The notes below the pieces were generated by a model that did no database searches, was not told the origin of the DNA, and was given only the letters and a program-made list of their open reading frames with translations. Positions 24,374-33,525 of a DNA stretch of 64,000 nt are shown in pieces (position 1 is the stretch's first letter; each line of letters begins with the position of its first letter). The stretch comes from Trebonia sp050013875 (GTDB lineage Bacteria; Actinomycetota; Actinomycetes; Streptosporangiales; Streptosporangiaceae): the NCBI GenBank assembly GCA_050013875.1, contig JBEKEK010000007.1, forward strand, positions 30,771-94,770. The letters are read 5' to 3'. The position numbers and the translations under genes were made by a program.

Positions 24374-25615
24374 CTAGAAGAGGCCGTCGGGCAGGCCGAA
24401 ATGAATCCGGGCGACCTCGGCGGCGACGACGTCGTGCCGGGCGGAGATGTGCCCGAGGTAGATCGCGGCGTCCCGGAAGTGGCGCTGCATCGCGCTGCCG
24501 CGCTTGGCCGCGGACGACGAAGCCGCGCCGAACAGTTCGTTGGTCGCCTCGATCGCCATCCGCGAGGCGACCTGGATCATCGAGTACATCTCGGCGTCGT
24601 CCTCGCGGGTGAACGGCTCACCGGTCCGGTGCCAGCGCCCCGCCAGCTCCATGTACCGCTGGCCGCACTGCAGGATGATCGCCTCCGCGCTGTCGATCAG
24701 CGCCCGCGCCTGCCCCCAGTGCCGCTGGTACTCCTCGACCGTGTAGCGGGGCACAATCGGCTGGAAGTACGTCTGCCTGGTCAGCAGGATCTGCTCGTAC
24801 TCGTGCAGCGCGCCCTTGGCCGCGCCGATCACCGGGATGACCAGGCCCGCGTGGTACATCGCGTAGATCCGCCCGCAGAACAGCGGGTCATCGTGCAGGT
24901 ACATGCCGGGCGCGGCGGTATCGGTGTTGCGGGTCCAGTTACCCGAGCAGGTGCAGTGCTCGGGCACGAAGACGTTGTCCACCCGCACGCTGTTGGAGCC
25001 GCTTGAGTTCATCCCGATGATGTTGCCGTTGCCCCAGTCGGGGAGGACGGTCACGTTCTCGATCGGCGTGCAGATGGTGAGCGGCCCCGCGGACTCGCGG
25101 CCAGGGACAAGCGTGTTGCACATGAAGTGGGTGGCGTGCCCGACCCCCGAGCAGTAGTCCCACAAGCCGTTGACGACGTACCCGCCGTCAACCGGCGTGG
25201 CTGTTCCCATCGGCGCGGCCCGGTGCGGGCAGGTGAACTTCCCGGCCGGCCCGAACAGCTCGATCTGACCCTGCTCAGGGAACCAGGCGCCAAGCCCCTG
25301 GGCGTGGTGCGCGCCCAGGCAGAGCCCCCAGGCGGTCCCGGCGTCCCCCTCGGCCACGGCGAGGATCACCTTCCAGAAGGTGTCCATCCCGAACGCGTAG
25401 CCGCCGAACCGCTTGGGCTGCAGGATCCGGTAGAAGCCCGCCTCGGTGAACTTCTGGTCAAGTTCGGCCGTGTGCCGGCCCAGTTTCTCTGCCTCGTCGG
25501 CCTGCGCGCGGATCTCCGGGATCAGCGCCTTGGCCCGCGCGACAATGGTCTCCGCCGTAAGGCCAGGCTCCGGCGCCGGAATCTCAGCGGACCGCGGAAC
25601 TGTCTGCTCTGACAC
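24374..25615 (-). CDS. Acyl-CoA-dehydrogenase-fold flavoprotein (HpaH/HsaA-like monooxygenase)
   Basis: About 413 residues from GTG 25615 (VSEQTVPRSAEIPA). The sequence follows the acyl-CoA dehydrogenase fold used by two-component flavin monooxygenases: FYRILQPKRFGGYAFGMDTF, AEGDAGTAWGLCLGAHHAQG, GLWDYCSGVGHATHFMC, and a C-terminal helical domain ending HFGLPDGLF. Members of this group hydroxylate phenols or steroid-derived rings with FADH2/FMNH2 from a separate reductase. The FMN reductase at 19983 and flavin reductase at 51107 are candidate partners but not adjacent. The frame is open to 25723 without a better start. Confidence 0.85.
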   Translation of the reverse strand: MSEQTVPRSAEIPAPEPGLTAETIVARAKALIPEIRAQADEAEKLGRHTAELDQKFTEAGFYRILQPKRFGGYAFGMDTFWKVILAVAEGDAGTAWGLCLGAHHAQGLGAWFPEQGQIELFGPAGKFTCPHRAAPMGTATPVDGGYVVNGLWDYCSGVGHATHFMCNTLVPGRESAGPLTICTPIENVTVLPDWGNGNIIGMNSSGSNSVRVDNVFVPEHCTCSGNWTRNTDTAAPGMYLHDDPLFCGRIYAMYHAGLVIPVIGAAKGALHEYEQILLTRQTYFQPIVPRYTVEEYQRHWGQARALIDSAEAIILQCGQRYMELAGRWHRTGEPFTREDDAEMYSMIQVASRMAIEATNELFGAASSSAAKRGSAMQRHFRDAAIYLGHISARHDVVAAEVARIHFGLPDGLF

Positions 25616-25879
25616 ACTACGAGACTGGTACGCGGACCGCCCGACAGCAATACCCGGGCACCACCGGAAACCCGCCCTTGTCCCCCCGGACACAACAACC
25701 GGGGGCGTCTTGTGACCGGGCACGGTGACTGCGGTCCCGTGGGGTCAACGGGGTCGTTCTTTACGGCGACTCAGTGCGCAATGAATACACCGGCAGTTCT
25801 GCCGTCCGGATCGGTGGAGCCGTCAAGCTGCCGGAGCCGTTCTCGATTACTCTTGAGGAAACCGTCAGCAAGGGAGCTA

Positions 25880-27358
25880 ATGGTGAGAGCGCTTCCTTTG
25901 CGGCTTGCGGGACTGACCGGCTTGGCGGGCCTCCTCATTGCGTGTGCCGCTGTCGCTGCCGCCGTTTCGCCCGCTTCAGCCGCGACGCAGCCGCATTGGA
26001 CTTCGGAGAAGCCCGTGCCCGGTGTGGGGGGCGACTGGTCGGAGCCGTTTGCGGTCTCCTGTACCGGCCCGGGAGACTGCGCCGCTGGCGGGGAGTACGG
26101 GCCCGACGAGCCGTACACGCAGAGCCTGCCGTTCGTGGTGACCGAGGCCGGCGGGAAGTGGGGCGGCGCCAAGACGGTGGCGGGCATTCCGGCGCTCGGC
26201 GGTGTTCAGTATGCGGCCATCACCTCTGTCTCTTGCGCCTGGCCGGGAAACTGCGCGGCGGTCGGCTATTACCTGCCAAGCACGTCGGCCGCCTTCACCG
26301 GGCAGGCGTTCGTCGCGGACCAGGTCAACGGCAGCTGGCAGCGGGCGCATCCCCTCGCGGGTGCCACCGCGAGCGAGAATGTAAACGCATTCGGCGCCGA
26401 CTGGAACATCACCGTGTCCTGCGCCTCCGCCAGGACCAGCGCCGCCCGCAAGGCGGGCCTTGACTGCGTCGCCGTCGGCGGCGCCAGCAGCGACGGCCAT
26501 TACCAGGGCTTTACCGCCAGCGCCAAGCACGGCGCGTGGGGTGCCGCGCAGCTGGTCGCCGGCCTGGGGCGGCTCGGCGGAACCAGGCGAAGTCAGGTGA
26601 ATACCGTGTCCTGCGCGGCTCCGGGCACGTGCGCGATCGGCGGTTACTACACCGACGGCAAGGGCCACCGGCAGGCCTTCGTGGCGAACGAAGCCAGTGG
26701 CACCTGGCACAGCGCGCTGGAGGTTCCCGGCACAACCGCACTCAACGTCAAGGGCAGCGCCGAGGTGGACGCCGTGAACTGCCCGGTCGCGAGGGACTGC
26801 ACGGCGGCCGGGGACTACCTGTCCAAGAGCGGCACCGCGGAATTCTTCGTCATCTACGAGACTGCGGGCACCTGGCGCAGCGCGATCGAGGTGCCGGGCC
26901 TGACCAGGCTCGGCATCGGCGCCGACCTGACCGGCGCAGGCATCGCAGGAGTCTCCTGTACGCCCACCACCTGCGAGGTTGGCGGCACCGTGAACACCAA
27001 CCGCGACGGCGGCAGGGTCGGCTTCCTTGTCGGCGAGGTCCACGGCAGGTGGGGCGCCCCGCACTCGGTGCCTGGCACCGACTCGGTGGTCACCTCGCTA
27101 TCGTGCCCCGCCGCCGGGGATTGCGCCGCGGGCGGAACCGCCGGCTCCCCTGCTGTCAGCGTCAACGGGATCGTGCTTGACCAGGTCAACGGGATCTGGG
27201 GCAAGCCGGTCACGGTGGCCGTCGGCCATGATCCAGGAAAGGGCGGGGTCACCGCCCTCTCCTGCGCCGCGGCCCGCAACTGCGCCGCCGTCGGGTTCCT
27301 GCCCGACGGCTCGGAGGCCGGCCCCTTGGCCGCCGTTGCCACGGAAGCGCGATCGTGA
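25880..27358 (+). CDS. Secreted protein with about eight Cys-pair repeats
   Basis: 492 residues from ATG 25880 (AGGGAG upstream; GTG 25883 is equally possible). A signal peptide with a hydrophobic core (LTGLAGLLIACAAVAAAV) ends at SPASAA. The mature protein consists of about eight units of 45-60 residues, each with a Cys...Cys pair and Gly: SCTGPGDCAAGGEY, SCAWPGNCAAVGYY, SCAAPGTCAIGGYYTDG, NCPVARDCTAAGDYLS, SCTPTTCEVGGTV, SCPAAGDCAAGGTA, SCAAARNCAAVGF. Units alternate with W-containing strands and VPG turns, as in a beta-propeller with disulphides. Function unknown; surface binding or sialidase-like architecture is a guess. Confidence 0.75.
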   Translation: MVRALPLRLAGLTGLAGLLIACAAVAAAVSPASAATQPHWTSEKPVPGVGGDWSEPFAVSCTGPGDCAAGGEYGPDEPYTQSLPFVVTEAGGKWGGAKTVAGIPALGGVQYAAITSVSCAWPGNCAAVGYYLPSTSAAFTGQAFVADQVNGSWQRAHPLAGATASENVNAFGADWNITVSCASARTSAARKAGLDCVAVGGASSDGHYQGFTASAKHGAWGAAQLVAGLGRLGGTRRSQVNTVSCAAPGTCAIGGYYTDGKGHRQAFVANEASGTWHSALEVPGTTALNVKGSAEVDAVNCPVARDCTAAGDYLSKSGTAEFFVIYETAGTWRSAIEVPGLTRLGIGADLTGAGIAGVSCTPTTCEVGGTVNTNRDGGRVGFLVGEVHGRWGAPHSVPGTDSVVTSLSCPAAGDCAAGGTAGSPAVSVNGIVLDQVNGIWGKPVTVAVGHDPGKGGVTALSCAAARNCAAVGFLPDGSEAGPLAAVATEARS

Positions 27359-27485
27359 CGCTCTTCGTCGCTCCTGCGCCGGACCGCCGGATGCCCCCGT
27401 CCCGCGCTTAGCGAGGCCTGCGGTCCCCTGGGGTCGGCGACCGCGGTGGCGCACCACTCGCCGGAAACGCGCTACCTTGTTGCCC

Positions 27486-28553
27486 ATGAAGGCCCTGGTA
27501 CTGTCGGGCGGCGCCGGGACACGGCTGCGGCCGATCACGCACACCTCCGCCAAGCAACTGCTCCCGGTCGCGAATAAGCCCGTGCTGTTCTACGGTCTTG
27601 AGGCGATCGCCGCCGCTGGGATCACCGACGTTGGGATCGTGGTCGGGGACACCGCCGATGCCATCAAGGCGGCAGTCGGTGACGGGTCGTCGTTCGGGTT
27701 CCGCGCGACCTACATCAGGCAGGATGCGCCACTGGGACTGGCGCACGCGGTCCTGGTGGCGCGCGACTTCCTCGGCGACGATGACTTCGTGATGTACCTC
27801 GGCGACAACTTCATCGTCGGCGGGATCGGGAACCTGGTGACGGAGTTCTCCGCCGTCCGGCCCGATGCCCAGATCATGCTGACCCAGGTCGCGGACCCGA
27901 GAGCGTTCGGCGTGGCCGAACTGGACGCCGCCGGGCGGGTGGTGGGCCTTGAGGAGAAACCCCAGCTGCCCAAGAGCGATCTGGCACTGGTCGGCGTCTA
28001 CCTGTTCACCCCGGCGGTGCACGAGGCGGTGGCCGCGCTGAAGCCGTCCTGGCGGGGCGAGCTTGAGATCACCGAGGCGATCCAATGGCTGCTGGACAGC
28101 GGCCGCCCGGTCAGTTCGACCGTCATCACCGGGTACTGGAAGGACACCGGGAACGTCGCGGACATGCTCGAGGTCAACCGCCTGGTGCTCGAGACGATCG
28201 GCCCGCGCCTCGACGGCATCGTGGACGGCAGCTGCGAGATCATCGGCCGGGTTGTCGTCGAGCCCGGCGCCCAGGTCAGCGGCTCGCGAATCGTCGGTCC
28301 GGTCATCATCGGGGCCGGGTCCAAGGTGACCGGCTCGTACGTTGGCCCGTTTACCGCGATCGCGGAGGGGTGCACCGTCGACGACAGCGAGATCGAGTAC
28401 TCAATCGTCTTGTCCGGCGCCTCCATCCGCGGTGTGCGCCGCATCGAGGCGTCCATCATCGGCCATAACGCCGAGGTCACCCCGGCGCCCCGGGTGCCGA
28501 GGGCACACCGGCTCATCCTCGGCGACCACAGTAAGGTGCAGATCTCGGCCTGA
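27486..28553 (+). CDS. Glucose-1-phosphate thymidylyltransferase, long form
   Basis: 355 residues. The nucleotidyltransferase signature LVLSGGAGTRLRPITHTSAKQLLPVANKP opens the protein (shown in part: LSGGAGTRLRPITHTSAKQ). MYLGDNFI, EEKPQLPKSDLALVG and YWKDTGNVADMLEVN follow, then a left-handed beta-helix with hexapeptides (IIGRVVVEPGAQVSG, GPVIIGAGSKVTGSY). This is the StrD-like long RmlA type that makes dTDP-glucose for deoxysugars. No dehydratase or epimerase genes are adjacent. The start ATG has no clear ribosome-binding site, so it could be leaderless or use a weak site. Confidence 0.92.
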   Translation: MKALVLSGGAGTRLRPITHTSAKQLLPVANKPVLFYGLEAIAAAGITDVGIVVGDTADAIKAAVGDGSSFGFRATYIRQDAPLGLAHAVLVARDFLGDDDFVMYLGDNFIVGGIGNLVTEFSAVRPDAQIMLTQVADPRAFGVAELDAAGRVVGLEEKPQLPKSDLALVGVYLFTPAVHEAVAALKPSWRGELEITEAIQWLLDSGRPVSSTVITGYWKDTGNVADMLEVNRLVLETIGPRLDGIVDGSCEIIGRVVVEPGAQVSGSRIVGPVIIGAGSKVTGSYVGPFTAIAEGCTVDDSEIEYSIVLSGASIRGVRRIEASIIGHNAEVTPAPRVPRAHRLILGDHSKVQISA

Positions 28554-28574
28554 AGACCCTGGCCGTTCCAGCCG

Positions 28575-30185
28575 TTAACTGAGGCTCGGGAGCCTGCCTG
28601 GCGTCACCTGCCTGAGCAGGTTCCTGTGGTAGCTCAGGACTTCTATGGTCCCGACGCGGTGGGTGGCGGCCGGCCGGCCAAAGGCCCGCTCGGCCGAGGT
28701 GAGGAGGCCTTTCACCGTGCTATCGACGAGGACGAAGTCCGCGTAGTGCTGCGCAGGGTCATACCAGGCCAGGTTCGCCTCCCAGTAGAACGGGTGAATC
28801 TCGCGGCCGCTGATCACTATCGTGCGGACCTGCACCTGGCCGCCGGATTCTACGGTGGTCGCGGAGGCCTGCCAGTAACCGGCAAGGCCATACCGCAGCC
28901 CGTGCCCGCGCAGCCAGACGATGAGTGTCCCGATGGTCCCGCCAGCCGGCGGCTCTGAGTGCACAGCGACGGCCGACAGCGGAATCAACGCCACGCATAC
29001 CGCCGCGGTGCAGGCGACAAGCGCTTTGCGCCAGTCGGGCAGCCGGTCGGGCACGAGCGCGCGCGCCGCGAGAGCCGCGCCGCACGGCAGCACCGCGACC
29101 AGGTCATGCTGGGAGTGCGGGCCCGCCAGGGTGGAGACCAGGTACGAGGCGATGTTGATGACGATCACCGCGGCAAGCAACTGCTCGGCACGGCTCACGG
29201 TCCGCCACCGCCAGAGCACGCGGGCGAGTCCCGCCGCCGCGGCCAGCAGGCAGCAGGCACCGAACACGGCGTTCGCCGTGGGGGCTGGCGCGGCCCCCGC
29301 ATTCGAGACCTGGCCGAACAGCAGGCGCAGCGCGTGCCAGGTCAGCACCGCGTTGTGCGGCCAGGCGGTCAGCGGCACGAGCTCGGTCCTCGGCGTCACC
29401 ATCAGGTAGGAGCCGAAGTGCCGGAGGACCGCGCGGACCACGAGCGAGAGCGGGACGGACACGACCGCCGCGGCGAGATTGGCGGCGTCGGCGGTGCGGA
29501 CCCGGCGGGCGGCCAGCATCTGGTACAGGCAGACGAGGGCGATGGCGGGGATGAAGACATACCGCACCGTCACGTCGCTGAGCTGGCCTGCGACCAGCAG
29601 AACGCAGAGCAGCGGTGCCGTCATCCGCCTGTTGAGCAGGCGGTCAATGAGCAGCACGGACACCAGCAGGAAGACCGTGGTGCCCGTGTGATCGGGCAGC
29701 CCGACCGGCACCCAGCGGACGCTGGGGACGAGGATCGGCGCGACGAGCACGGCCAGCGTCACCCCAGCGCGCGCGATCCTGGCGGCGGCGCGGCTGCCGG
29801 TTACCGCGATCGCGACCGCGCAGGCCGTGACGGCCAGGTAGATCAGCGCCAGGGTGACGGCCAGGGTGGTCGTACTCAGGCCGAAGACCGCTTCCGCGAG
29901 GGCGAGCAACGGCAGTTCGAAGGTGTAGAACGTGACGTCGCCGAGGATCCAGCCGTGCAGCAGCAGATGCCCGTGCAGGATGTCCCAGGCCTGCAGCGCG
30001 TTATTCGCGGGATCTGAGTTGAACACCTCACCCCGGGTGATGAGCAGCAAGAGGGTGTAAACAGCGCCGGCCACGGCCAGCCAGGCAAGCCCCGCAACCA
30101 GTCGCCGCACCGTCGGCCGCGCCACGGGCTGACCGTCCGTTACGGGGCCGGGCGCCATCGTTCTGCGGTGCTCCTCGGCGTGCAT
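28575..30185 (-). CDS. Polytopic membrane protein, possible GT-C-type glycosyltransferase
   Basis: 536 residues with about ten to eleven hydrophobic helices (for example RLVAGLAWLAVAGAVYTLLL, LAVTLALIYLAVTACAVAIA). The first loop after helix 1 carries an acidic residue in FNSDPANNALQAWDIL, the place where GT-C transferases hold their catalytic Asp. The last about 130 residues form a soluble domain (HPFYWEANLAWYDPAQHYAD). The layout resembles lipid-linked sugar transferases, fitting next to a sugar-nucleotide synthase, but no family motif proves it. The start may instead be ATG at residue 10 (MAPGPV). Confidence 0.65.
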   Translation of the reverse strand: MHAEEHRRTMAPGPVTDGQPVARPTVRRLVAGLAWLAVAGAVYTLLLLITRGEVFNSDPANNALQAWDILHGHLLLHGWILGDVTFYTFELPLLALAEAVFGLSTTTLAVTLALIYLAVTACAVAIAVTGSRAAARIARAGVTLAVLVAPILVPSVRWVPVGLPDHTGTTVFLLVSVLLIDRLLNRRMTAPLLCVLLVAGQLSDVTVRYVFIPAIALVCLYQMLAARRVRTADAANLAAAVVSVPLSLVVRAVLRHFGSYLMVTPRTELVPLTAWPHNAVLTWHALRLLFGQVSNAGAAPAPTANAVFGACCLLAAAAGLARVLWRWRTVSRAEQLLAAVIVINIASYLVSTLAGPHSQHDLVAVLPCGAALAARALVPDRLPDWRKALVACTAAVCVALIPLSAVAVHSEPPAGGTIGTLIVWLRGHGLRYGLAGYWQASATTVESGGQVQVRTIVISGREIHPFYWEANLAWYDPAQHYADFVLVDSTVKGLLTSAERAFGRPAATHRVGTIEVLSYHRNLLRQVTPGRLPSLS

Positions 30186-30369
30186 AGCGGAACATTACCC
30201 CGAGGCGCTTGCCGCGCATCTTTGCCGGCTCGATGCGAACAGCCCGCCTGATGCTATTGTGCACGTGGCAAATGTCGCTATTGACCAGATTAATGCCAAT
30301 ACGCAGCTGGCGCTTACTACCATAAGGAGCTCACCGCGGCTGTCATCGTCGAACTCGTCATTCCGGATT

Positions 30370-30393
30370 GACGCTGACGCTGACGCTGACGCT
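30370..30393. repeat. 6-bp tandem repeat (GACGCT x4)
   Basis: Four exact copies of GACGCT in the 264-base space between two minus-strand genes. The rest of this spacer holds the likely promoter of the polytopic membrane protein gene (AT-richer, around 30250-30330) and nothing else I can identify. Confidence 0.6.
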
Positions 30394-30449
30394 GGCCGCG
30401 GTGCCGCGGGCTCGATCTACGTGCGGGCCCGCCGCAGGGCGTAACGCAC

Positions 30450-31565
30450 TTAACCGCCCTTCTTGCCGTGCATCGTCTTCGATGTGCCTGTCTGCGGAGT
30501 CCTGATCGGCGGCGGTGGCGTTGGGCGAGCGAGCCCGGCGTGCACCCGGCGCGGCCAGAACGGGCCCTCGTAGATGAAGGCGGTGTAGGCCTGCACGAGA
30601 GTGGCGCCCGCGGCCAGCCGGTCGCGGGCGTCGTCGGCGGTCTCGATGCCGCCGGCCGCGATCAGGACCAGGCGGTCTCCGGTCCGGGCGTGCAGCCGGC
30701 GCAGCACCTGGAGTGCACGGGACTTCAGCGGCGCGCCGGACATGCCGCCGGGGCCGGCCGCCGCCACGGCGGCGCCGTCGCGCAGGCCCTCGCGGGAGAT
30801 GGTCGTGTTGGTGGCGATGATGCCGTCGAGGCGGAGGCCGAGCGCGAGGTCGGCGACCGCGTCGATGTCCTCGTCGGCCAGGTCCGGGGCGATCTTGACC
30901 AGCAGGGGGACGCGGCGCCGGGGGGAAGCTGCGTCGAGCGCTTCGCGCACCGCCGTCAGCAGCGGGCGGAGCCTGTCGGCCGACTGGAGGTCGCGCAGGC
31001 CGGGGGTGTTGGGGGAGCTGACGTTGACCACGACGTAGTCGGCGACGTCGGCGACGAGCCGGGCGCTGGTCACGTAGTCGGCGACAGCCGCCTCCTCACC
31101 GGCGATCTTGGTCTTGCCGATGTTGACCCCGACGATGGGGACGTAACCGGGGCGGGCGCGCAGCGCCCGCAGCCGGGCGGCCAGCGCCGCCGCGCCGTGG
31201 TTGTTGAACCCCATCCGGTTGACCAGCGCGCGCTCTTGCGGGAACCGGAACATCCGCGGCTTCGGGTTGCCCGGCTGAGGCCGCGCGGTCACCGTGCCGA
31301 CCTCGATGAACCCGAACCCGAGGGCCGCCAGCCCGGCGACGCCCTCGCCGTCCTTGTCGAACCCGGCGGCCAGCCCGAGTGGTCCGGGGAAGTCGAGTCC
31401 GAGCGCCCGCACCCGCAGCGCCGGGTCACCAGGACCGAGCACCCGCCGCAGCGCCCAGGCCAGACCGGGCACCGCCGCCGCCATCTGGATCAGCCTGAAC
31501 GCGGCCCGGTGGGCCGCCTCGGCCGGCAACCGCCGCAGCAGGACAGCGTAGATCGCCCGGTACAC
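30450..31565 (-). CDS. pyrD: Dihydroorotate dehydrogenase (quinone), class 2
   Basis: About 371 residues of the membrane-associated class 2 enzyme that oxidises dihydroorotate with quinone in pyrimidine synthesis. Visible features: an N-terminal amphipathic helix (YRAIYAVLLRRLPAE), LGLAAGFDKDGEGV, GFGFIEVGTVTARPQPGNPKPR, NRMGFNNHG, VNVSSPNTPGLRDLQ (catalytic Ser instead of the class 1 Cys), IATNTTISREG and LIAAGGIETADDA (FMN phosphate site). I choose GTG 31565; the open frame to 31652 adds residues foreign to the family. It is not in a pyr operon here. Confidence 0.93.
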   Translation of the reverse strand: MYRAIYAVLLRRLPAEAAHRAAFRLIQMAAAVPGLAWALRRVLGPGDPALRVRALGLDFPGPLGLAAGFDKDGEGVAGLAALGFGFIEVGTVTARPQPGNPKPRMFRFPQERALVNRMGFNNHGAAALAARLRALRARPGYVPIVGVNIGKTKIAGEEAAVADYVTSARLVADVADYVVVNVSSPNTPGLRDLQSADRLRPLLTAVREALDAASPRRRVPLLVKIAPDLADEDIDAVADLALGLRLDGIIATNTTISREGLRDGAAVAAAGPGGMSGAPLKSRALQVLRRLHARTGDRLVLIAAGGIETADDARDRLAAGATLVQAYTAFIYEGPFWPRRVHAGLARPTPPPPIRTPQTGTSKTMHGKKGG

Positions 31566-31777
31566 GCTGGCAGCCCCCAGTCGTCGCTCATCACCGGCGG
31601 GGACACCCCGCGCGAGCTCCCCAGCAGGACACCCTACGCGGCGGCCAGACAAGGCCGGTCAGGAACCCTGGGATCATCCACCGGCGGACGGCCGCGACTA
31701 ATCGTGCGCGTCCGGGCATCGGGCGCTATTGTTGCCGGAATGTGAACGGTCATGTCGCAGCCGCCTGGAGGTCATCG

Positions 31778-32617
31778 ATGTCGAAAGAAAGCTACCGGGA
31801 CACCCGGCAGGCGCTGGCCGATATCGATATCACCAAGCCGAACATCGCCCGGGTTTACGACTACTTCGTGGGCGGGAAAGACAACTTCTCCGCCGACCGG
31901 GAGTTCGCGCGCCGCGCGATGGAGCTAGCGCCCAAAGCGCCGCTCGCGGCCCAGAATAACCGGGCGTTCCTGAGGCGGGTGGTGCAGTACCTGGTCGGTG
32001 AGGCGGGCATCACTCAGCTAATCGACATCGGTTCCGGGCTGCCCACCGCGGGCAATGTCAGCGAGATCGCGCACAAAATCAATCCCGAGGTGCACGTCGT
32101 CTACGTCGATAACGACCCGATTGTTTACACCCACAGCAAGGCGCTGCTCAGCGATCCCCTGAAGGCCGACATAATCAACGCCGACATCCGCGAGCCAGTT
32201 CGCGTCCTGACCGATCCCACGGTGTGGCGGCTCATTGACTTTGACCGGCCGGTCGGCCTGCTCCTGCTCGCGGTGCTGCACCATGTCCAGGACGATGACT
32301 ACCCCGACTGGATCGCGCGACGTTTCCGCGACGCCATGCCGCCGGGCAGCTATCTGGCGGTCTCCAGCCTCCGCTTGCCGGGACCCGAACTTCCGGAACT
32401 GCGCGCCACGACCATCGAGGGCGAGAAACTGCTGGCGGACGGGCTCGGCAGCGGGCGCTGGCGGGAGGACGGGCAGATCCTCTCCTGGTTCGGCGACTGG
32501 GAGATGCTCCCGCCCGGACTGGTATCACTCCAGGAATGGCGGCCGGAAACGCAAGAGGAAATTGAGCGTGATGAGGTCTACCACAGCTTCTTCGGCGGCG
32601 TCGCCCGCAAGAATTAG
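31778..32617 (+). CDS. DUF574-type SAM-dependent methyltransferase
   Basis: 279 residues of the S-adenosyl methyltransferase family (PF04672) that is expanded in actinomycetes. It shows KPNIARVYDYFVGGKDNFSA at the N-terminus, the SAM-binding motif LIDIGSGLPTAGNV, VVYVDNDPIVYTHS (acidic ribose contact) and LLLLAVLHHVQDDDYP. GGAGG sits upstream of ATG 31778. Methyl acceptors of this family are unknown. Confidence 0.92.
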   Translation: MSKESYRDTRQALADIDITKPNIARVYDYFVGGKDNFSADREFARRAMELAPKAPLAAQNNRAFLRRVVQYLVGEAGITQLIDIGSGLPTAGNVSEIAHKINPEVHVVYVDNDPIVYTHSKALLSDPLKADIINADIREPVRVLTDPTVWRLIDFDRPVGLLLLAVLHHVQDDDYPDWIARRFRDAMPPGSYLAVSSLRLPGPELPELRATTIEGEKLLADGLGSGRWREDGQILSWFGDWEMLPPGLVSLQEWRPETQEEIERDEVYHSFFGGVARKN

Positions 32618-32757
32618 CCGCCTTGGGGCCAAAGTTGTACACCCCGCCGCCCGATTTATCGGTATTTGTCGTAGTTTTGAGCGGTCAAGATGTGCCCTAA
32701 GGCGGACCGGCCACGGTTATGGGCCGGCCAGCCTCAGGTACGCCCGCGACTCGCGGG

Positions 32758-33525
32758 TCAGGAGTTGAGGGCGCCGTCGATGAGGTGCAGGGCGCCGGAC
32801 ACGTACTCGGACTCAGACGACAGCAGCCACGTCACCACGTTCGCGACCTCGGCCGCGGTGCCGTAGCGCTTCCCCAGCGGCACGGTCGCGGCAACGGTAC
32901 GGTAGGCGCCCTCGGGGTCGGCCGGGTCGATCTGCGCGGTCAGGTCGCGGGCCATCCGGGTGTCGATATGGCCGGGCGCGACGCAGTTGACCCGGATGCC
33001 GTAGGGCGCGCCCTCGAGCGCCGCGGACTTGGTCAGCCCGAGGACCGCGTGCTTGGAGGCGATGTAGGGGGAGAACGTGGCCGCGCCCTTGATCGCCGCC
33101 ATCGACGCGGTGTTCACGATCACGCCAGAACCCTGCGGCTTCATGACCTTGAGCACGGCACGCAGCCCCATGAAGACGCCGCGGGCGTTGACCGCCCAGA
33201 CCCGGTCGAAGTCGGCCACCGACAGCTCGGTCATCGGGGCCATCCGCCCTTCGATGCCGGCGTTGTTGAAGAACAGGTCGATCCGCCCGTGCGCATCGAC
33301 CGCGGCCGCCACGTACCCATCGACCTCGGACTCGGCCGACACGTCGGCGATGACGGGCAGACCGCCGAGCTTGGCGGCCGCCGCCGCCAGCGCGTCCGCG
33401 TCCCTGTCGACCAGCACCAGAGCGGCGCCGTCGGCCGCCAGCCGTTCCGCGACCGCGAGCCCGAACCCGTTCGCCGCCCCGGTGATCACCGCGACCTGTC
33501 CATCGAACCCGTACCGAACGCTCAT
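32758..33525 (-). CDS. Short-chain dehydrogenase/reductase
   Basis: 255-residue classical SDR: TGAANGFGLAVAERL cofactor site, NNAGIEG, the Ser in NTASMAA, YIASKHAVLGL catalytic Tyr-Lys, and PGHIDTRM. The acidic residue after strand 2 (LVDRDAD) indicates NAD. The start codon overlaps the stop of the upstream SDR gene by 4 bases (ATGA), so the two are translated in one operon. It is the last gene of the leftward sugar-type operon and probably oxidises a polyol or sugar intermediate. Confidence 0.93.
   Translation of the reverse strand: MSVRYGFDGQVAVITGAANGFGLAVAERLAADGAALVLVDRDADALAAAAAKLGGLPVIADVSAESEVDGYVAAAVDAHGRIDLFFNNAGIEGRMAPMTELSVADFDRVWAVNARGVFMGLRAVLKVMKPQGSGVIVNTASMAAIKGAATFSPYIASKHAVLGLTKSAALEGAPYGIRVNCVAPGHIDTRMARDLTAQIDPADPEGAYRTVAATVPLGKRYGTAAEVANVVTWLLSSESEYVSGALHLIDGALNS

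Noticed and set aside
23189..25006. 605-codon plus-strand open frame across the MetE-like and flavoprotein genes
   Set aside because: It is fully antisense to two convincing enzymes and has no recognisable motif.
30259..30444. Small plus-strand frame with an Asp/Ala repeat
   Set aside because: The repeat simply comes from GACGCT x4 in a spacer; there is no ribosome-binding site or conserved feature.
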